Positions 54,234 through 63,394 of a stretch of DNA of 64,000 nt are shown piece after piece (the first letter of the stretch is position 1; the number at the start of each line of letters is the position of its first letter). The position numbers and the translations under genes are program-made. The DNA comes from Bacillota bacterium. Its GTDB lineage: Bacteria > Bacillota > Clostridia > Christensenellales > Aristaeellaceae. The stretch covers positions 1-64,000 of the forward strand of contig JAEZTL010000009.1 in assembly GCA_023421395.1 (NCBI GenBank), in the 5' to 3' direction. The notes below the pieces were generated by a model that made no database searches, had not been told where the DNA came from, and was given only the letters and a program-made list of their open reading frames with translations.

Positions 54234-54928
54234 GCGATCTCCTCCATTTTCGCCGGATGATCGTTTGCCGTCACGCCCTCAATCGCTCCGTTCTTCATGC
54301 GGATCACCCGCTGCGCCGCGGGGACGATGGCCGCGTTGTGGGTGATCACGAGCACGGTCTTGCCCATGTCGCTGCCCAGATCCTGCAGGAGCTTGAGCAC
54401 CATCCGCCCGGTGTCGGAGTCCAGCGCGCCGGTGGGCTCGTCACACAGAAGCAGCGCGGGGTTTTTGCATAGCGCCCGCGCGATCGCCACCCGCTGCTGC
54501 TCGCCGCCCGACAGCTGTGCCGGAAAGTTGTGCATCCGGCTGGAGAGGCCCACCCGTTCCAGCATCTCCCTCGGGTCCAGCGGGTCCTTGCACACCTGGA
54601 CGGCCAATTCCACATTCTCCAGCGCCGTCAGGTTGGGCATCAGGTTGTAGAACTGGAAGACAAAGCCCACGTCATAGCGCCGGTACAGCGTCAGCTGCTT
54701 GTCGTTCAGCGGCACGATGTCCCGATCCCGCACCAGAATCCGCCCGCCGGTCGCCCGGTCCATACCACCCAGGAGGTTCAATACCGTCGTCTTTCCCGCG
54801 CCGCTGGGCCCCAGCACCACCGCGAACTCCCCCCACTTTACGGTGAAGCTCACGCGGTCCACCGCGCGGATCGAAACCTCCCCGACCCGGTACTCCTTGC
54901 ATACGTCCATCAGAACAATATCGCTCAT
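54227..54928 (-). CDS. ABC transporter ATP-binding protein (MacB/LolD type)
   Basis: A 233-aa ATPase for an FtsX-type exporter. Walker A is GPSGAGKTT, the signature [14 protein letters not shown] and Walker [13 protein letters not shown]. The stop overlaps the permease start by 7 bp. The gene is intact although both partner genes are damaged, so either it is not yet decayed or it serves another permease. It is first in the operon and divergent from a TetR-family regulator. Confidence 0.95.
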   Translation of the reverse strand: MSDIVLMDVCKEYRVGEVSIRAVDRVSFTVKWGEFAVVLGPSGAGKTTVLNLLGGMDRATGGRILVRDRDIVPLNDKQLTLYRRYDVGFVFQFYNLMPNLTALENVELAVQVCKDPLDPREMLERVGLSSRMHNFPAQLSGGEQQRVAIARALCKNPALLLCDEPTGALDSDTGRMVLKLLQDLGSDMGKTVLVITHNAAIVPAAQRVIRMKNGAIEGVTANDHPAKMEEIAW

Positions 54929-54953
54929 CCACAGCCTCCTGCGCGCGCCGGTA

Positions 54954-55004
54954 TTGACAGCGTCACGGGACCTCCAGTATAATGGCCATATGATGATATT
55001 ACAA
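54954..55004. promoter_or_regulatory. Overlapping divergent promoters for the exporter operon and tetR-type gene
   Basis: Plus strand: TTGACA (54954-54959), 18-nt spacer, TATAAT (54978-54983). Minus strand: TTGTAA (55004-54999), 17-nt spacer, TATACT (54981-54976). The two -10 boxes share bases, so RNA polymerase cannot occupy both. A TGTTGAT/ATCAACA inverted repeat (55010-55016 and 55034-55040) nearby may be a regulator site. Confidence 0.7.
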
Positions 55005-55109
55005 CCGACTGTTGATATTCTAATGGCGGTGAGATCAACACATATCGGGTTATTGTCGCGTTTGCGTCAGGAGAGGCGGACTTGTTCGCGATAAAACGGG
55101 GGGATGGCG

Positions 55110-55655
55110 GTGGAAAATCAGCGGGTTCGCATGTCCAAGCAGCTGCTCAAGGACAGCCTGGTGCGGCTTTTGCACGAAAAGAGCATCCACACGATCTCCG
55201 TGCGGGAGATCTGCGAGGGCGCCGAGATCAATCGAACCACCTTCTACAAGTACTACGGCAGCCAGTACGACCTGCTGGAGGGTATTGAGAGCGAATTGCT
55301 GGCGAAGATCGACGACTATCTTGGGCCATCCTCCGGCGATAAGGACCTAAACCGCCTGAGAAAGGTGCTGTCCTACGCGGTCAACAACCTGGAACTGTGC
55401 CGCCTTTTGTTCAACAACAACGTAGACCCTGATTTCCCCGGACGGCTGATCACCCTGCCCCAGGTGCAGGAGCTGCTGTCTCAGGTGCTGAACGAGGGGT
55501 ATGGCGGCGATGGGCTGAAGTACATTTCCTGTTTCATTGTCAACGGCGGCTTTGCCGTGATCAGGGAGTGGATCAACCAGGAGAATCCGGAACCGCCGGA
55601 GGCTGTCGCCCAGTTTCTGTACGAGGTGGTTTCGAAGCTGTCTCCGGTTCCCTGA
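55110..55655 (+). CDS. TetR-family transcriptional regulator
   Basis: A 181-aa regulator. The GTG at 55110 has GGGGGG 6 nt upstream, while the ATG at 55104 directly abuts that site. The helix-turn-helix is HTISVREICEGAEINRTTFYKYYGSQYDLL (residues about 25-54), characteristic of the clostridial TetR/AcrR group with a DUF-type C-terminal domain. It faces the MacAB-like operon and probably represses it. The gene is intact. Confidence 0.93.
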   Translation: MENQRVRMSKQLLKDSLVRLLHEKSIHTISVREICEGAEINRTTFYKYYGSQYDLLEGIESELLAKIDDYLGPSSGDKDLNRLRKVLSYAVNNLELCRLLFNNNVDPDFPGRLITLPQVQELLSQVLNEGYGGDGLKYISCFIVNGGFAVIREWINQENPEPPEAVAQFLYEVVSKLSPVP

Positions 55656-55750
55656 CCGCCGTGACCGGAAAGGCGCTCCCGCTGACAAGCGGCGCGCGTC
55701 TGCGCACGATAATACCCCTCAGGTTGCGAAGGCGTCTTCGGCCGATAAAA

Positions 55751-55791
55751 AGGCGGACAGCCCTGCCCGCGGCAGGGCTGTCCGCCTTTTT
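55751..55791. terminator. Terminator after tetR-type gene
   Basis: A perfect 17-bp stem (55751-55767 with 55771-55787) with A residues on the left and five T on the right. Confidence 0.9.
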
Positions 55792-56148
55792 ATGCATTCC
55801 TTGCGGCCCGGCCGCCGCCGGAGCGCATCGCCGAGTCCTGCGGGAGGCGCAACGCATTGGATCGATTCGCACTCTCAAAAAGCCGCTTGAAACGGCATGC
55901 CTGCCGCCGACCCCGTACGCGCGCCCTTCCGCGGGCCGAAGGAGCCGGAACGCATGCCCATCCGCGCCCGGCTGGAGCAGCGTCGGCAGGCATGGCTTCG
56001 GGCAGGCGGCCCGGCGTCGGAGATGGAATCGGCTGCGCCGCACATTGTGCGCCGAGTGCGGGAGCCCGGACGGGGTGCATCCCGAGTGCGGCCTGGAACC
56101 GGCAGCGGCACCGGATGGGGCTGGACCCCCCGCAACAGCGTCAGGCGG
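55792..56148. other. GC-rich intergenic region without a convincing gene
   Basis: About 350 bp. All six frames are partly open because of high GC, but none has a ribosome site, a family match or consistent codon use. No clear terminator for the minus-strand glycosidase operon is visible here. Confidence 0.55.
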
Positions 56149-58980
56149 TCAAACCCGCTGGATGGTCAGATCGCATGAAGCCATCTGCTCCGCGTTTACG
56201 CGGATGGTTGACGGCAAGCGGAGGAAATATCGCAGGTTTCCGCCCTCGCGGCTCCAGCGCACGTCGATTCGGCCGTGCCGGGTGGGGATGGATCCTTCGC
56301 ACCAGCCCAGGTTTACATCGACCGGGCGCAGCCGGATCTCGTCAAAGCCGTCCGCCGCGCGTTCCACGCCCAGCGCATAGCGGTGGATAAAGTACGCCGG
56401 CGCCGCGGACCAGGAGTGGCAGTAGCTGCGCGTGCGGCTGACCTCGTAGAATCCGGGGAAGACCTCCCAGCAGGTCTTGCAATCGTAGCGCAGCATTTCC
56501 CCCCAGCGGAGCTTGATGTCCTCCAGCACCTCTTTCAGCCTGCCCTGCGCAACCAGCACCTCGTACACATAAAACAGGAAAAATGGCGAACCGGCCCGGA
56601 TAAACGCTTCCGGTTCGCGCTGGATATAACCCAGCGTCATGCGCTTCTTCTCCGGGTCTATAATGCCGTCAAACAACGTAAGCAGCGTATTGGTCTGGGT
56701 GCTGACGGTCTTGGAAAGTCCATGCTCGGGCGTCCATCCATCGGCGAAGGCGCGTTTGTCTTCGCGCCACAGCACCCTGTCGATGTACCGGCGGAGAATC
56801 TGCGCCTTTTCCCAAAACCGCGCCGCGTCTTCCGGGTGGCCCGCCGCCTCCGCGAGCCCCGCCGCGTAGTCCAGGCAATGCGCGAAGAGCGCCTGCTGCC
56901 CGGTGACCACGCAGTTGTTGTGGATGTCGAGCGCCGCCCAGTCCAGCATGTTCCAGCCGTTGATCAAGAGGCCGCCCCGGGCGTCCATGAAGCCGATGTA
57001 GTACGTCATCACCTTCTCGATGATTGGATAAAGCCCGGACGCGAGCGATTTGTCCCGCGTCATGCGCTCGTATTCCTCAATCGCGGTGATCCAGTTGAAC
57101 GCCCACATCGGGATGGAGGTGTTCCAGTCGGTCGGGGTCAGCGCGTTCATCATCGGGGTATTTTTCAGGGCGGTGGAGCCGATCAGGATGTTGTGCCGCA
57201 GGAAATCGTAGTCGCCGCACATCCAGCCGTTGATGAACGAACTGATCTGCGCGTCGCCGATCCAGAACGCCTGCTCGTAGGTCGGGCAGTCGGTGAAGGT
57301 GTCCTCCACACACAGTTCATGGGTGTGGCGGCACATGTCGTAAACCTGGTTCAGCAGATAATCGTCTGAGCGGAACGCACCGATCGCCGCGCTGGCACGG
57401 ACGAGGCTCTGAAGCCCGAACTTCTGAAGGAGCACCGGCTTTTCCGGGTTTTTGACCATGACCAGCGCATAGCGCATGCCGATCCTCGCGAAGCCCCGGT
57501 AGCGCTGCCAACCCTGGGCGCAGGTGTAGTACATGCCGTTGTTGAGGCCGATCGTGTAGTCGATCTCCCCTTCGAACATGTTCTCGAAGCCGTACAGGTA
57601 GACCTGGTCGCCCGCTTGCGCCTTGAGCGCGAACTCGAAGCTTCCCGCATAGATATCGCCGAAGTCGAGGATCAGGCACTGGACCCCGTCGCCCGACGCA
57701 TCCAGCGTCACGCAGGCATCGTTGTCCCACAGGATTGCCGACAGGCGGCCGTCGACCGGGCGCTCCCGCAAGGGCCTCAGGTTCCGGGCCAGCGACAAAA
57801 GGTACTGGTCATACCAGGTATAGCGCTCGGGCACGGAACGGAACATCGCCTCAAAGCGGCCGAGGGACTCCAGCGAACCGCAGGAAAAAATCCGGTCGTG
57901 CTCCGGTGTATTCTCCTCCACGCGGTTGTACTCGTCAAGTCCGCCGTATACCTTGTGGTAGCCGTCCGGCTCGGAATGAATGACCTGCGTAGGTCCGATC
58001 ACGAAAAACGGCTCATCCGTCCGCCCGCGGTAATCCTCAAAACCCAATTTGAAGGGGAAAATAAACTCCATGTGGGCATACAGGTCGTCAAATTTTCCGG
58101 AGACCTGCATCAGGAAGAGGTTCTTTCCCGCCTTGAGGGAGACCTCTATGTCCCGATGCTGATTGTCGACCGGGTAAAGCGTTTCGCCAATCCGGAAGTC
58201 GCCGATAATGCCGTTCCAGGTGCGGTTGGGAAAGGCAATCCGCCCGTTTGCGGCCTCCGGAGCGGTGACGACCGTGGCGATGAAGCCTGTGAATATGGTT
58301 TCGTCGGCGTCCCTGCGGTCTCCGAAGAACGCGGTGCGCGTGTTGATGGTCACCTGCTGGCAGCCGTTTTCCGCAAGGAACGCCCGGCAGACGCGCACGG
58401 GTTTCCTGTACTCGCGGTCCCAGGCGTTGATGGGCGACCGGGTGAGCGGTCCCCATTCGTCGGAAATGGGCGCGGCGGGGGACCAGGCGCTGCTGGCGGC
58501 GGGGTTTTCGATCCAGTTCTGCGAAAACCGCCCCGCATCGTAGCTGTCGGTAAAGCCCAGGTTGACGTTGCGCTTGGGCCGGAAGGATTGATGCCCGTCG
58601 TCCCGGCGGCAGCGGACGGCTTCGTCCGACCGGAAGAGGGTTTCGCCGTCCGCGGCGAGTTCAAAGCACAGCCCGCCGAGGGAGGCGATGGTCTGGTAAG
58701 TGGACCAGCCGTAGCTCCAGACGGATACCGCGAGCAGGTTTGCGCCGCTTTTCAGCTTTGAAGAGACGTCGATCTCATCATAAAACCAGTGCTCGCGGAC
58801 GCTGCGCGCGGGGCCGCGCGCGATCTCCTCGCCGTTCAGGTACGCCACGTACCGTGTGTCCGCGGAGATTTTCAGAAGCGCCTGACCGGGGATGTCCGAA
58901 ATCTCAAAGGCGCGCGTGAAGCACGCGCGCTCATTTTCAAGGAATGGGTCGTCTTTGAGCCAGATCCATTGTCCGTTCAT
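56149..58980 (-). CDS. GH78-like alpha-L-rhamnosidase family protein
   Basis: A 943-aa multi-domain glycosidase. The start at 58980 (MNGQWIWLKDDPFLENERA) has GGGGGAA upstream. Beta-sandwich modules occupy the first 500 residues or so and an (alpha/alpha)6 barrel the rest. The barrel has EDTFTDCPTYEQAFWIGDAQ, a variant of the DCPxRxExxGWxGDAQ catalytic region of GH78; Asp, Glu and the GDA Asp are kept but several flanking residues differ, so specificity may not be rhamnose. There is no signal peptide, hence a cytoplasmic role on imported glycosides. Operon with a UROD-family protein and an alpha-mannosidase. Confidence 0.85.
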   Translation of the reverse strand: MNGQWIWLKDDPFLENERACFTRAFEISDIPGQALLKISADTRYVAYLNGEEIARGPARSVREHWFYDEIDVSSKLKSGANLLAVSVWSYGWSTYQTIASLGGLCFELAADGETLFRSDEAVRCRRDDGHQSFRPKRNVNLGFTDSYDAGRFSQNWIENPAASSAWSPAAPISDEWGPLTRSPINAWDREYRKPVRVCRAFLAENGCQQVTINTRTAFFGDRRDADETIFTGFIATVVTAPEAANGRIAFPNRTWNGIIGDFRIGETLYPVDNQHRDIEVSLKAGKNLFLMQVSGKFDDLYAHMEFIFPFKLGFEDYRGRTDEPFFVIGPTQVIHSEPDGYHKVYGGLDEYNRVEENTPEHDRIFSCGSLESLGRFEAMFRSVPERYTWYDQYLLSLARNLRPLRERPVDGRLSAILWDNDACVTLDASGDGVQCLILDFGDIYAGSFEFALKAQAGDQVYLYGFENMFEGEIDYTIGLNNGMYYTCAQGWQRYRGFARIGMRYALVMVKNPEKPVLLQKFGLQSLVRASAAIGAFRSDDYLLNQVYDMCRHTHELCVEDTFTDCPTYEQAFWIGDAQISSFINGWMCGDYDFLRHNILIGSTALKNTPMMNALTPTDWNTSIPMWAFNWITAIEEYERMTRDKSLASGLYPIIEKVMTYYIGFMDARGGLLINGWNMLDWAALDIHNNCVVTGQQALFAHCLDYAAGLAEAAGHPEDAARFWEKAQILRRYIDRVLWREDKRAFADGWTPEHGLSKTVSTQTNTLLTLFDGIIDPEKKRMTLGYIQREPEAFIRAGSPFFLFYVYEVLVAQGRLKEVLEDIKLRWGEMLRYDCKTCWEVFPGFYEVSRTRSYCHSWSAAPAYFIHRYALGVERAADGFDEIRLRPVDVNLGWCEGSIPTRHGRIDVRWSREGGNLRYFLRLPSTIRVNAEQMASCDLTIQRV

Positions 58981-59015
58981 GGCCGATTCCCCCAACGCAT
59001 CAGTTTCCAGAACCA

Positions 59016-60257
59016 TTATATCCGATGGGCCTCTTCCATGGCAATCTGCGCCCAGCGCCATAGACGCTTCGGGTCATTCCGAACCGTCGAGATGTCCTTT
59101 AATATCATTTCCAGCGGGCGGTGATGGCGCTTCGCCGCGGCGATGGTCCTTCGGAGGTCCGACCGCACCGCGTCCTCGTTGAAGGAATCGGTCGCGAGGA
59201 GGGCGGGGGAGGGCTTGTTGCTCATGATGATGCCGTCCGGCAGGCGCTCCGCGAAGCGCTCGCGGTCACTCCACGGGCTGCAGGAAATCTTGCGCACATT
59301 GGGCAGCTTACCCACCACATCCAACCGGTCGTCCAGCCGCTCGCAGCACCCGTAATAGATGGCGCCGAACAGCGGGAAAATGCGGGACATATACTCCGCT
59401 TCGAATTCCCGCGTGATGGCGGGCGACGCGGCGGTAAAAAGCTGCGCAAGGCCAAAAGCCCACGCATCCTTCGACTGCGGCTTATCCCGGTCGCACTCGG
59501 CTCCGGGCAGGCGCGCCGAATGGGTATGGGAGCAGTGGCAGATGTTCGAGGTGATGTCGAAAAGCCCCAGGTCGTTGAGCTGTGCGACCTGGCTCAGTAT
59601 GCCTTCGGTCAGTTTTTCCATCAGCGCATGCATCATCTCGGGGCGATCGATCAATTCGACATAGCAGCTTTCCACACCCATCCAGGAACTGATCACATCC
59701 CACAGCCCAAGGTGCATTGTGACGCCCCTCAGCTTCCAGGGGATGACCCCGCCAAACACCCCGATCGCTGTCTCCCGGATGGACTCGAGCATCCTTTGAT
59801 CAAGCCGCAGAACGGGTGTATGGATGCGCTCCAGATCCTCTTCCTCGTTGATCTGGTTTTTGAAGTGCCGGCTGGCGACCTCGCTGGATTTCTGAAGCCT
59901 GAGAACGTCCGTATCGGCATCAATGCCCCAGCCTGTGCTCAAAACCGGCGCGGGCAGAACCACATAAGGGTCATACACCCGGTCCACCGGCATGTGGTTC
60001 CACTGGTAGATCGCCTGCCTCAGCCACAGCTCGACTTCGCGCCAGTAAGGATCCGAAACCTTCGCGTCCAGCGAGCCGTCCACGTCTATTTCGTTCCAGC
60101 AAACCTGATCGATGAGCACCAAAGGTCTCGTTTCGGTTTCCAAGTCGTTGTGGGCGATCCAGAGCTTCTTTTTTTCGTCCTGTTCTGGTTGAAACGCAAT
60201 TTGCGCGTATTCGCGGGCGAGAGAGCGGATCAAATCGATTTCTTCGCGGTTCAGCAT
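59016..60257 (-). CDS. UROD-superfamily (methyltransferase-like) protein of unknown function
   Basis: A 413-aa protein related to uroporphyrinogen decarboxylase and corrinoid methyltransferases. GGAGGT precedes the ATG. Features include GVTMHLGLWDVISSWMGVE, a His/Cys-rich segment SNICHCSHTHSARLPGAEC and GCCERLDDRLDVVGKLPNVRKISCSPWSD, suggesting a metal site. No heme-synthesis or corrinoid genes are near; it is located between glycosidase genes. Its role in glycan catabolism, if any, is not known. Confidence 0.75.
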   Translation of the reverse strand: MLNREEIDLIRSLAREYAQIAFQPEQDEKKKLWIAHNDLETETRPLVLIDQVCWNEIDVDGSLDAKVSDPYWREVELWLRQAIYQWNHMPVDRVYDPYVVLPAPVLSTGWGIDADTDVLRLQKSSEVASRHFKNQINEEEDLERIHTPVLRLDQRMLESIRETAIGVFGGVIPWKLRGVTMHLGLWDVISSWMGVESCYVELIDRPEMMHALMEKLTEGILSQVAQLNDLGLFDITSNICHCSHTHSARLPGAECDRDKPQSKDAWAFGLAQLFTAASPAITREFEAEYMSRIFPLFGAIYYGCCERLDDRLDVVGKLPNVRKISCSPWSDRERFAERLPDGIIMSNKPSPALLATDSFNEDAVRSDLRRTIAAAKRHHRPLEMILKDISTVRNDPKRLWRWAQIAMEEAHRI

Positions 60258-60286
60258 GCAAACCTCCGTCTATTGCTGTCAGGCGT

Positions 60287-63200
60287 TTATTTTTGGGTAT
60301 GAACGCGGAGTGTCGCGATCTCGTAGGGGCGCAGGTGCATCTCGACCACACGCCCGCTGAATGCGGCTTCCCCAACGGTTTCTTCAAGAATGTTAACCCG
60401 CTTCGCGTCTGCGACAGGCGCGTCGAGGGTGAGAAGGGCCTTCGTCCTTCGCCCGTAGCACTCGTAGGCGCGCAGGATGAAGCCGTCCCCGTCTTCGGCG
60501 TCTTTGACCGCCTCAATCATCACGTTGGGCGCGTTTACCGCCGCGAACGGTTCGAAGGAGGCATCCCCCCGGACGGATTTGACCGGCTCGTTCAGCCGGT
60601 ACGCCATGGACGGCGTGCCCGCATCGCGCCAGCCGCCCTCGTGCGGATAGAGCGAGTAGGTGAAGCGGTGAACTTCTTTGTCGGCTTCGGGGTTGGGATC
60701 GACCGCGCAGCGCAGCAGGGTCAGCGCCAGCGAGTGCTCATCCGCGGAATGGCCGTACTTGCAGTCGTTCAGCAGCGAAACGCCAAAACCATCCTCCGAG
60801 ACGTCCGCCCATTTCTGCGCGGCGACTTCAAAGCGCGCCACGTCCCAGCTGGTATTTTTGTGGGTGGCCCGCTTGAGGTTGCCAAACTGGATGTCGTAGG
60901 TCGCCTCGTTGTAGAACACGTCTACCGGGAAGTGCGCCTTGAGCAGGGTGTGGGACTCGCGCCAGTCCGCCGTCGTGTCAAAGTCGATGCGGCCGATATC
61001 CGCGTAGAATCGAATGTCCTGCCGGATGACTGACATCTGGTAGCGCCAGACCACGCGGAGCGTGGCGCGCACCGGGCCGCTTTCAACGACATCCGCCGAG
61101 AGGAGCTCGTCCACCTCCCAAAACTTTCTGGGGTAGTAGACGTTGACCTCCCAGGCATCGAACTGGTAAGGCTTGTCCTCATAGCACACCAGGCGGTTCA
61201 GCGCCTCGCCCGGGCGGCACACTTCGCGGCCGGTGGATTTCATGACGAGGCTCGTGATGCGCATGGCGGAGTCAAACTTCCCGGCAAAGAAGGGCGTGTC
61301 GAAGCCATCCCGGGAGACGGACAGGCGGGCCTTATCCGCTTCGCCGGACGAAAAGCCATAGAACCTGCCCGACATGGCGGGAAGCCCCTTCACGAAGGCA
61401 GAGCAGCCTTCCTCCGTCCGCTGGATCGGAAAGAGACGCCCATCCTCGCCCAGAAGGTGGGTCGCCCCTTCCGGCGCTTCAAAGCACGCGATGTCATCCC
61501 GGGTTTCCGACAGGGTGTTCACCAGCGTTACGCCGTCCGTCCGCCGCCGAAGCGCCTCAACCGCCTCGCGGCACAGGCAATCCAGCGCCTCGAACGCCTT
61601 CAAATACATCGCCGTCGAATCGTCGTATACCTTTTTAATTGAGGTTCCCGGCAGGATGTCGTGGAACTGCAGGATCAGAACATTCCGCCAGATTTCGTCG
61701 AGCGCCCCGTGTGGATACGGCAGGCCCGCCTTCTCCAGTGCGACCGTCCGAAGGAGCTCCGTTTCACGCAGTTTGAATTCGATCTTGCGGTTGAAGCGCT
61801 TATTTCGGCCCATCGATGTAAGCGTGCCGCGGTGGTACTCCAGGTACAACTCGCCCGACCACCGGGGAAGGCGCGGATCGTCCTTCACGCGTTTTTCAAG
61901 CGCCTGGAAAAACTCCAGCGCGAAACTCTGGGCGACCGCGGGCGTTCCGGGCGCGGGCACGCCCATGCGCCGGGCATTCTCCAGCATCCACTCGGTCGGG
62001 CCGCCGCCGCCGTCACCGTAGCCGAAGCTTACAAGGTAGCGGTCATCCAGATCCTTTTGCTGAAAGCGCTGCCAGCCTCCGGCAATCTGGCTGGGCCTGA
62101 GGAGCGCGTTGTAGGTGGTGTAGTTCGGCAGGCCGTGGTCTGTGTTGTCGTCGCTGCCCTGCCGGCTGTAATCCAGCTCGCGGGAGGGCGAAAAGTGGGT
62201 CAGCACCGAGCTCCCGTCGATGCCCTTCCAAAGGAAAGTGTCGTAAGGGGTCAGGTTGAACTCCGACCAGCTGAGCTTGGTGGTCATGAAGTACTCGACG
62301 CCCGAGAGCTTCATCAGCTGTGGCAATGCGGCCGAGTAGCCGAACACATCCGGCAGCCACAGAATGCGCGAGGTGCGGCCGAATTCCTCCCGGAAGTACT
62401 TCTGCCCGTACAGAAACTGGCGCGCCAGCGATTCTCCGGAGGTGACATTGCAGTCCGCCTCCAGCCACATGCCGCCTTCGATTTCCCAGCGGCCATCCGA
62501 GACAGCCTTTTTAATCCGGGCGAACAGTTCAGGTTCATCCTCCTTGACCATTTGGTAGAGCACCGCCTGGCTGGACATGAACTTGTATTCCGGGTACTTG
62601 TCCATCAGCTTGAGAACCGTCGAAAAGGAGCGTACTGCCTTGTGCCGCGTCTGTTCAAGATCCCACAGCCACGCCACGTCGATATGCGTATGGCCGACGC
62701 ACTCGGCCACGGCACAGGGGGAAATGGACTGCCGCTTTTGATAGTACGCCTGGCCGAGGTATTCGCGGGCCGCGGCCACGGACCGGATGTAGTCCTGGTT
62801 GTGCGGATAGCGCAGGTCGAGCCGATCGATCGCGCGGGACAGGATCTCCAGCGTCGCCTCCCGGTCGCGCTCACCCTCGGGCAGCAGTACGCAACCCTGA
62901 TAGGGCACCGACAGGTCGTAGTACAGCTGAGCGGTCTCCACATCCTCGTCTTCCAGGGTCAACATCAGATTCGGCGCGGCCTCGCCCGCTGCGAGCGGTG
63001 GGCAGTACCCGTTCAGGACGACGGAGAAGCGCCTGCCGCGCACCGCCTCCGCCATGCCCAGATCCACGGCGGTGTGGTTGACGTCCAGCGCCTGTTCGAC
63101 CCGCCCGTCGACGCGCGCCTCAAACTGGGGGTTTGTCGCGTCCCACAATCCCTCGCGCCCGGTAATCGCGCGCAACAGAACGCGCCCGGCAAAGTCTTTC

Positions 63201-63394
63201 GGCACCTCGACCTCGAAACGGAAATCCTGCCAAGGCTCGGGAACGCCCCATTCTCCGCCATTTTCGAACGTCCGCCACGCACCGGCTTTGGGTGCGGTTT
63301 CAATGTCCGCGACAGAGACTTTCCGGGCCGCTCTGAAACGCGCAAGCTCGCTGAGCGTCTTTTCCACGCGCTGCCCCAACAGATTCATGATCAT
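60287..63394 (-). CDS. GH38 alpha-mannosidase
   Basis: A 1035-aa retaining alpha-mannosidase, zinc-dependent and cytoplasmic (no signal peptide). GGAGGG precedes the ATG. The metal-binding start of the catalytic domain is GHTHIDVAWLWDLEQTR (235-239 HTHID), and the nucleophile region is ILWLPDVFGYSAALPQL with Asp349. The N-terminal 200 residues form the bacterial-type beta module and the C-terminal half the beta-sandwich domains. It likely removes alpha-mannosyl units from imported oligosaccharides. The start overlaps the upstream gene by 4 bp. Confidence 0.95.
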   Translation of the reverse strand: MIMNLLGQRVEKTLSELARFRAARKVSVADIETAPKAGAWRTFENGGEWGVPEPWQDFRFEVEVPKDFAGRVLLRAITGREGLWDATNPQFEARVDGRVEQALDVNHTAVDLGMAEAVRGRRFSVVLNGYCPPLAAGEAAPNLMLTLEDEDVETAQLYYDLSVPYQGCVLLPEGERDREATLEILSRAIDRLDLRYPHNQDYIRSVAAAREYLGQAYYQKRQSISPCAVAECVGHTHIDVAWLWDLEQTRHKAVRSFSTVLKLMDKYPEYKFMSSQAVLYQMVKEDEPELFARIKKAVSDGRWEIEGGMWLEADCNVTSGESLARQFLYGQKYFREEFGRTSRILWLPDVFGYSAALPQLMKLSGVEYFMTTKLSWSEFNLTPYDTFLWKGIDGSSVLTHFSPSRELDYSRQGSDDNTDHGLPNYTTYNALLRPSQIAGGWQRFQQKDLDDRYLVSFGYGDGGGGPTEWMLENARRMGVPAPGTPAVAQSFALEFFQALEKRVKDDPRLPRWSGELYLEYHRGTLTSMGRNKRFNRKIEFKLRETELLRTVALEKAGLPYPHGALDEIWRNVLILQFHDILPGTSIKKVYDDSTAMYLKAFEALDCLCREAVEALRRRTDGVTLVNTLSETRDDIACFEAPEGATHLLGEDGRLFPIQRTEEGCSAFVKGLPAMSGRFYGFSSGEADKARLSVSRDGFDTPFFAGKFDSAMRITSLVMKSTGREVCRPGEALNRLVCYEDKPYQFDAWEVNVYYPRKFWEVDELLSADVVESGPVRATLRVVWRYQMSVIRQDIRFYADIGRIDFDTTADWRESHTLLKAHFPVDVFYNEATYDIQFGNLKRATHKNTSWDVARFEVAAQKWADVSEDGFGVSLLNDCKYGHSADEHSLALTLLRCAVDPNPEADKEVHRFTYSLYPHEGGWRDAGTPSMAYRLNEPVKSVRGDASFEPFAAVNAPNVMIEAVKDAEDGDGFILRAYECYGRRTKALLTLDAPVADAKRVNILEETVGEAAFSGRVVEMHLRPYEIATLRVHTQK

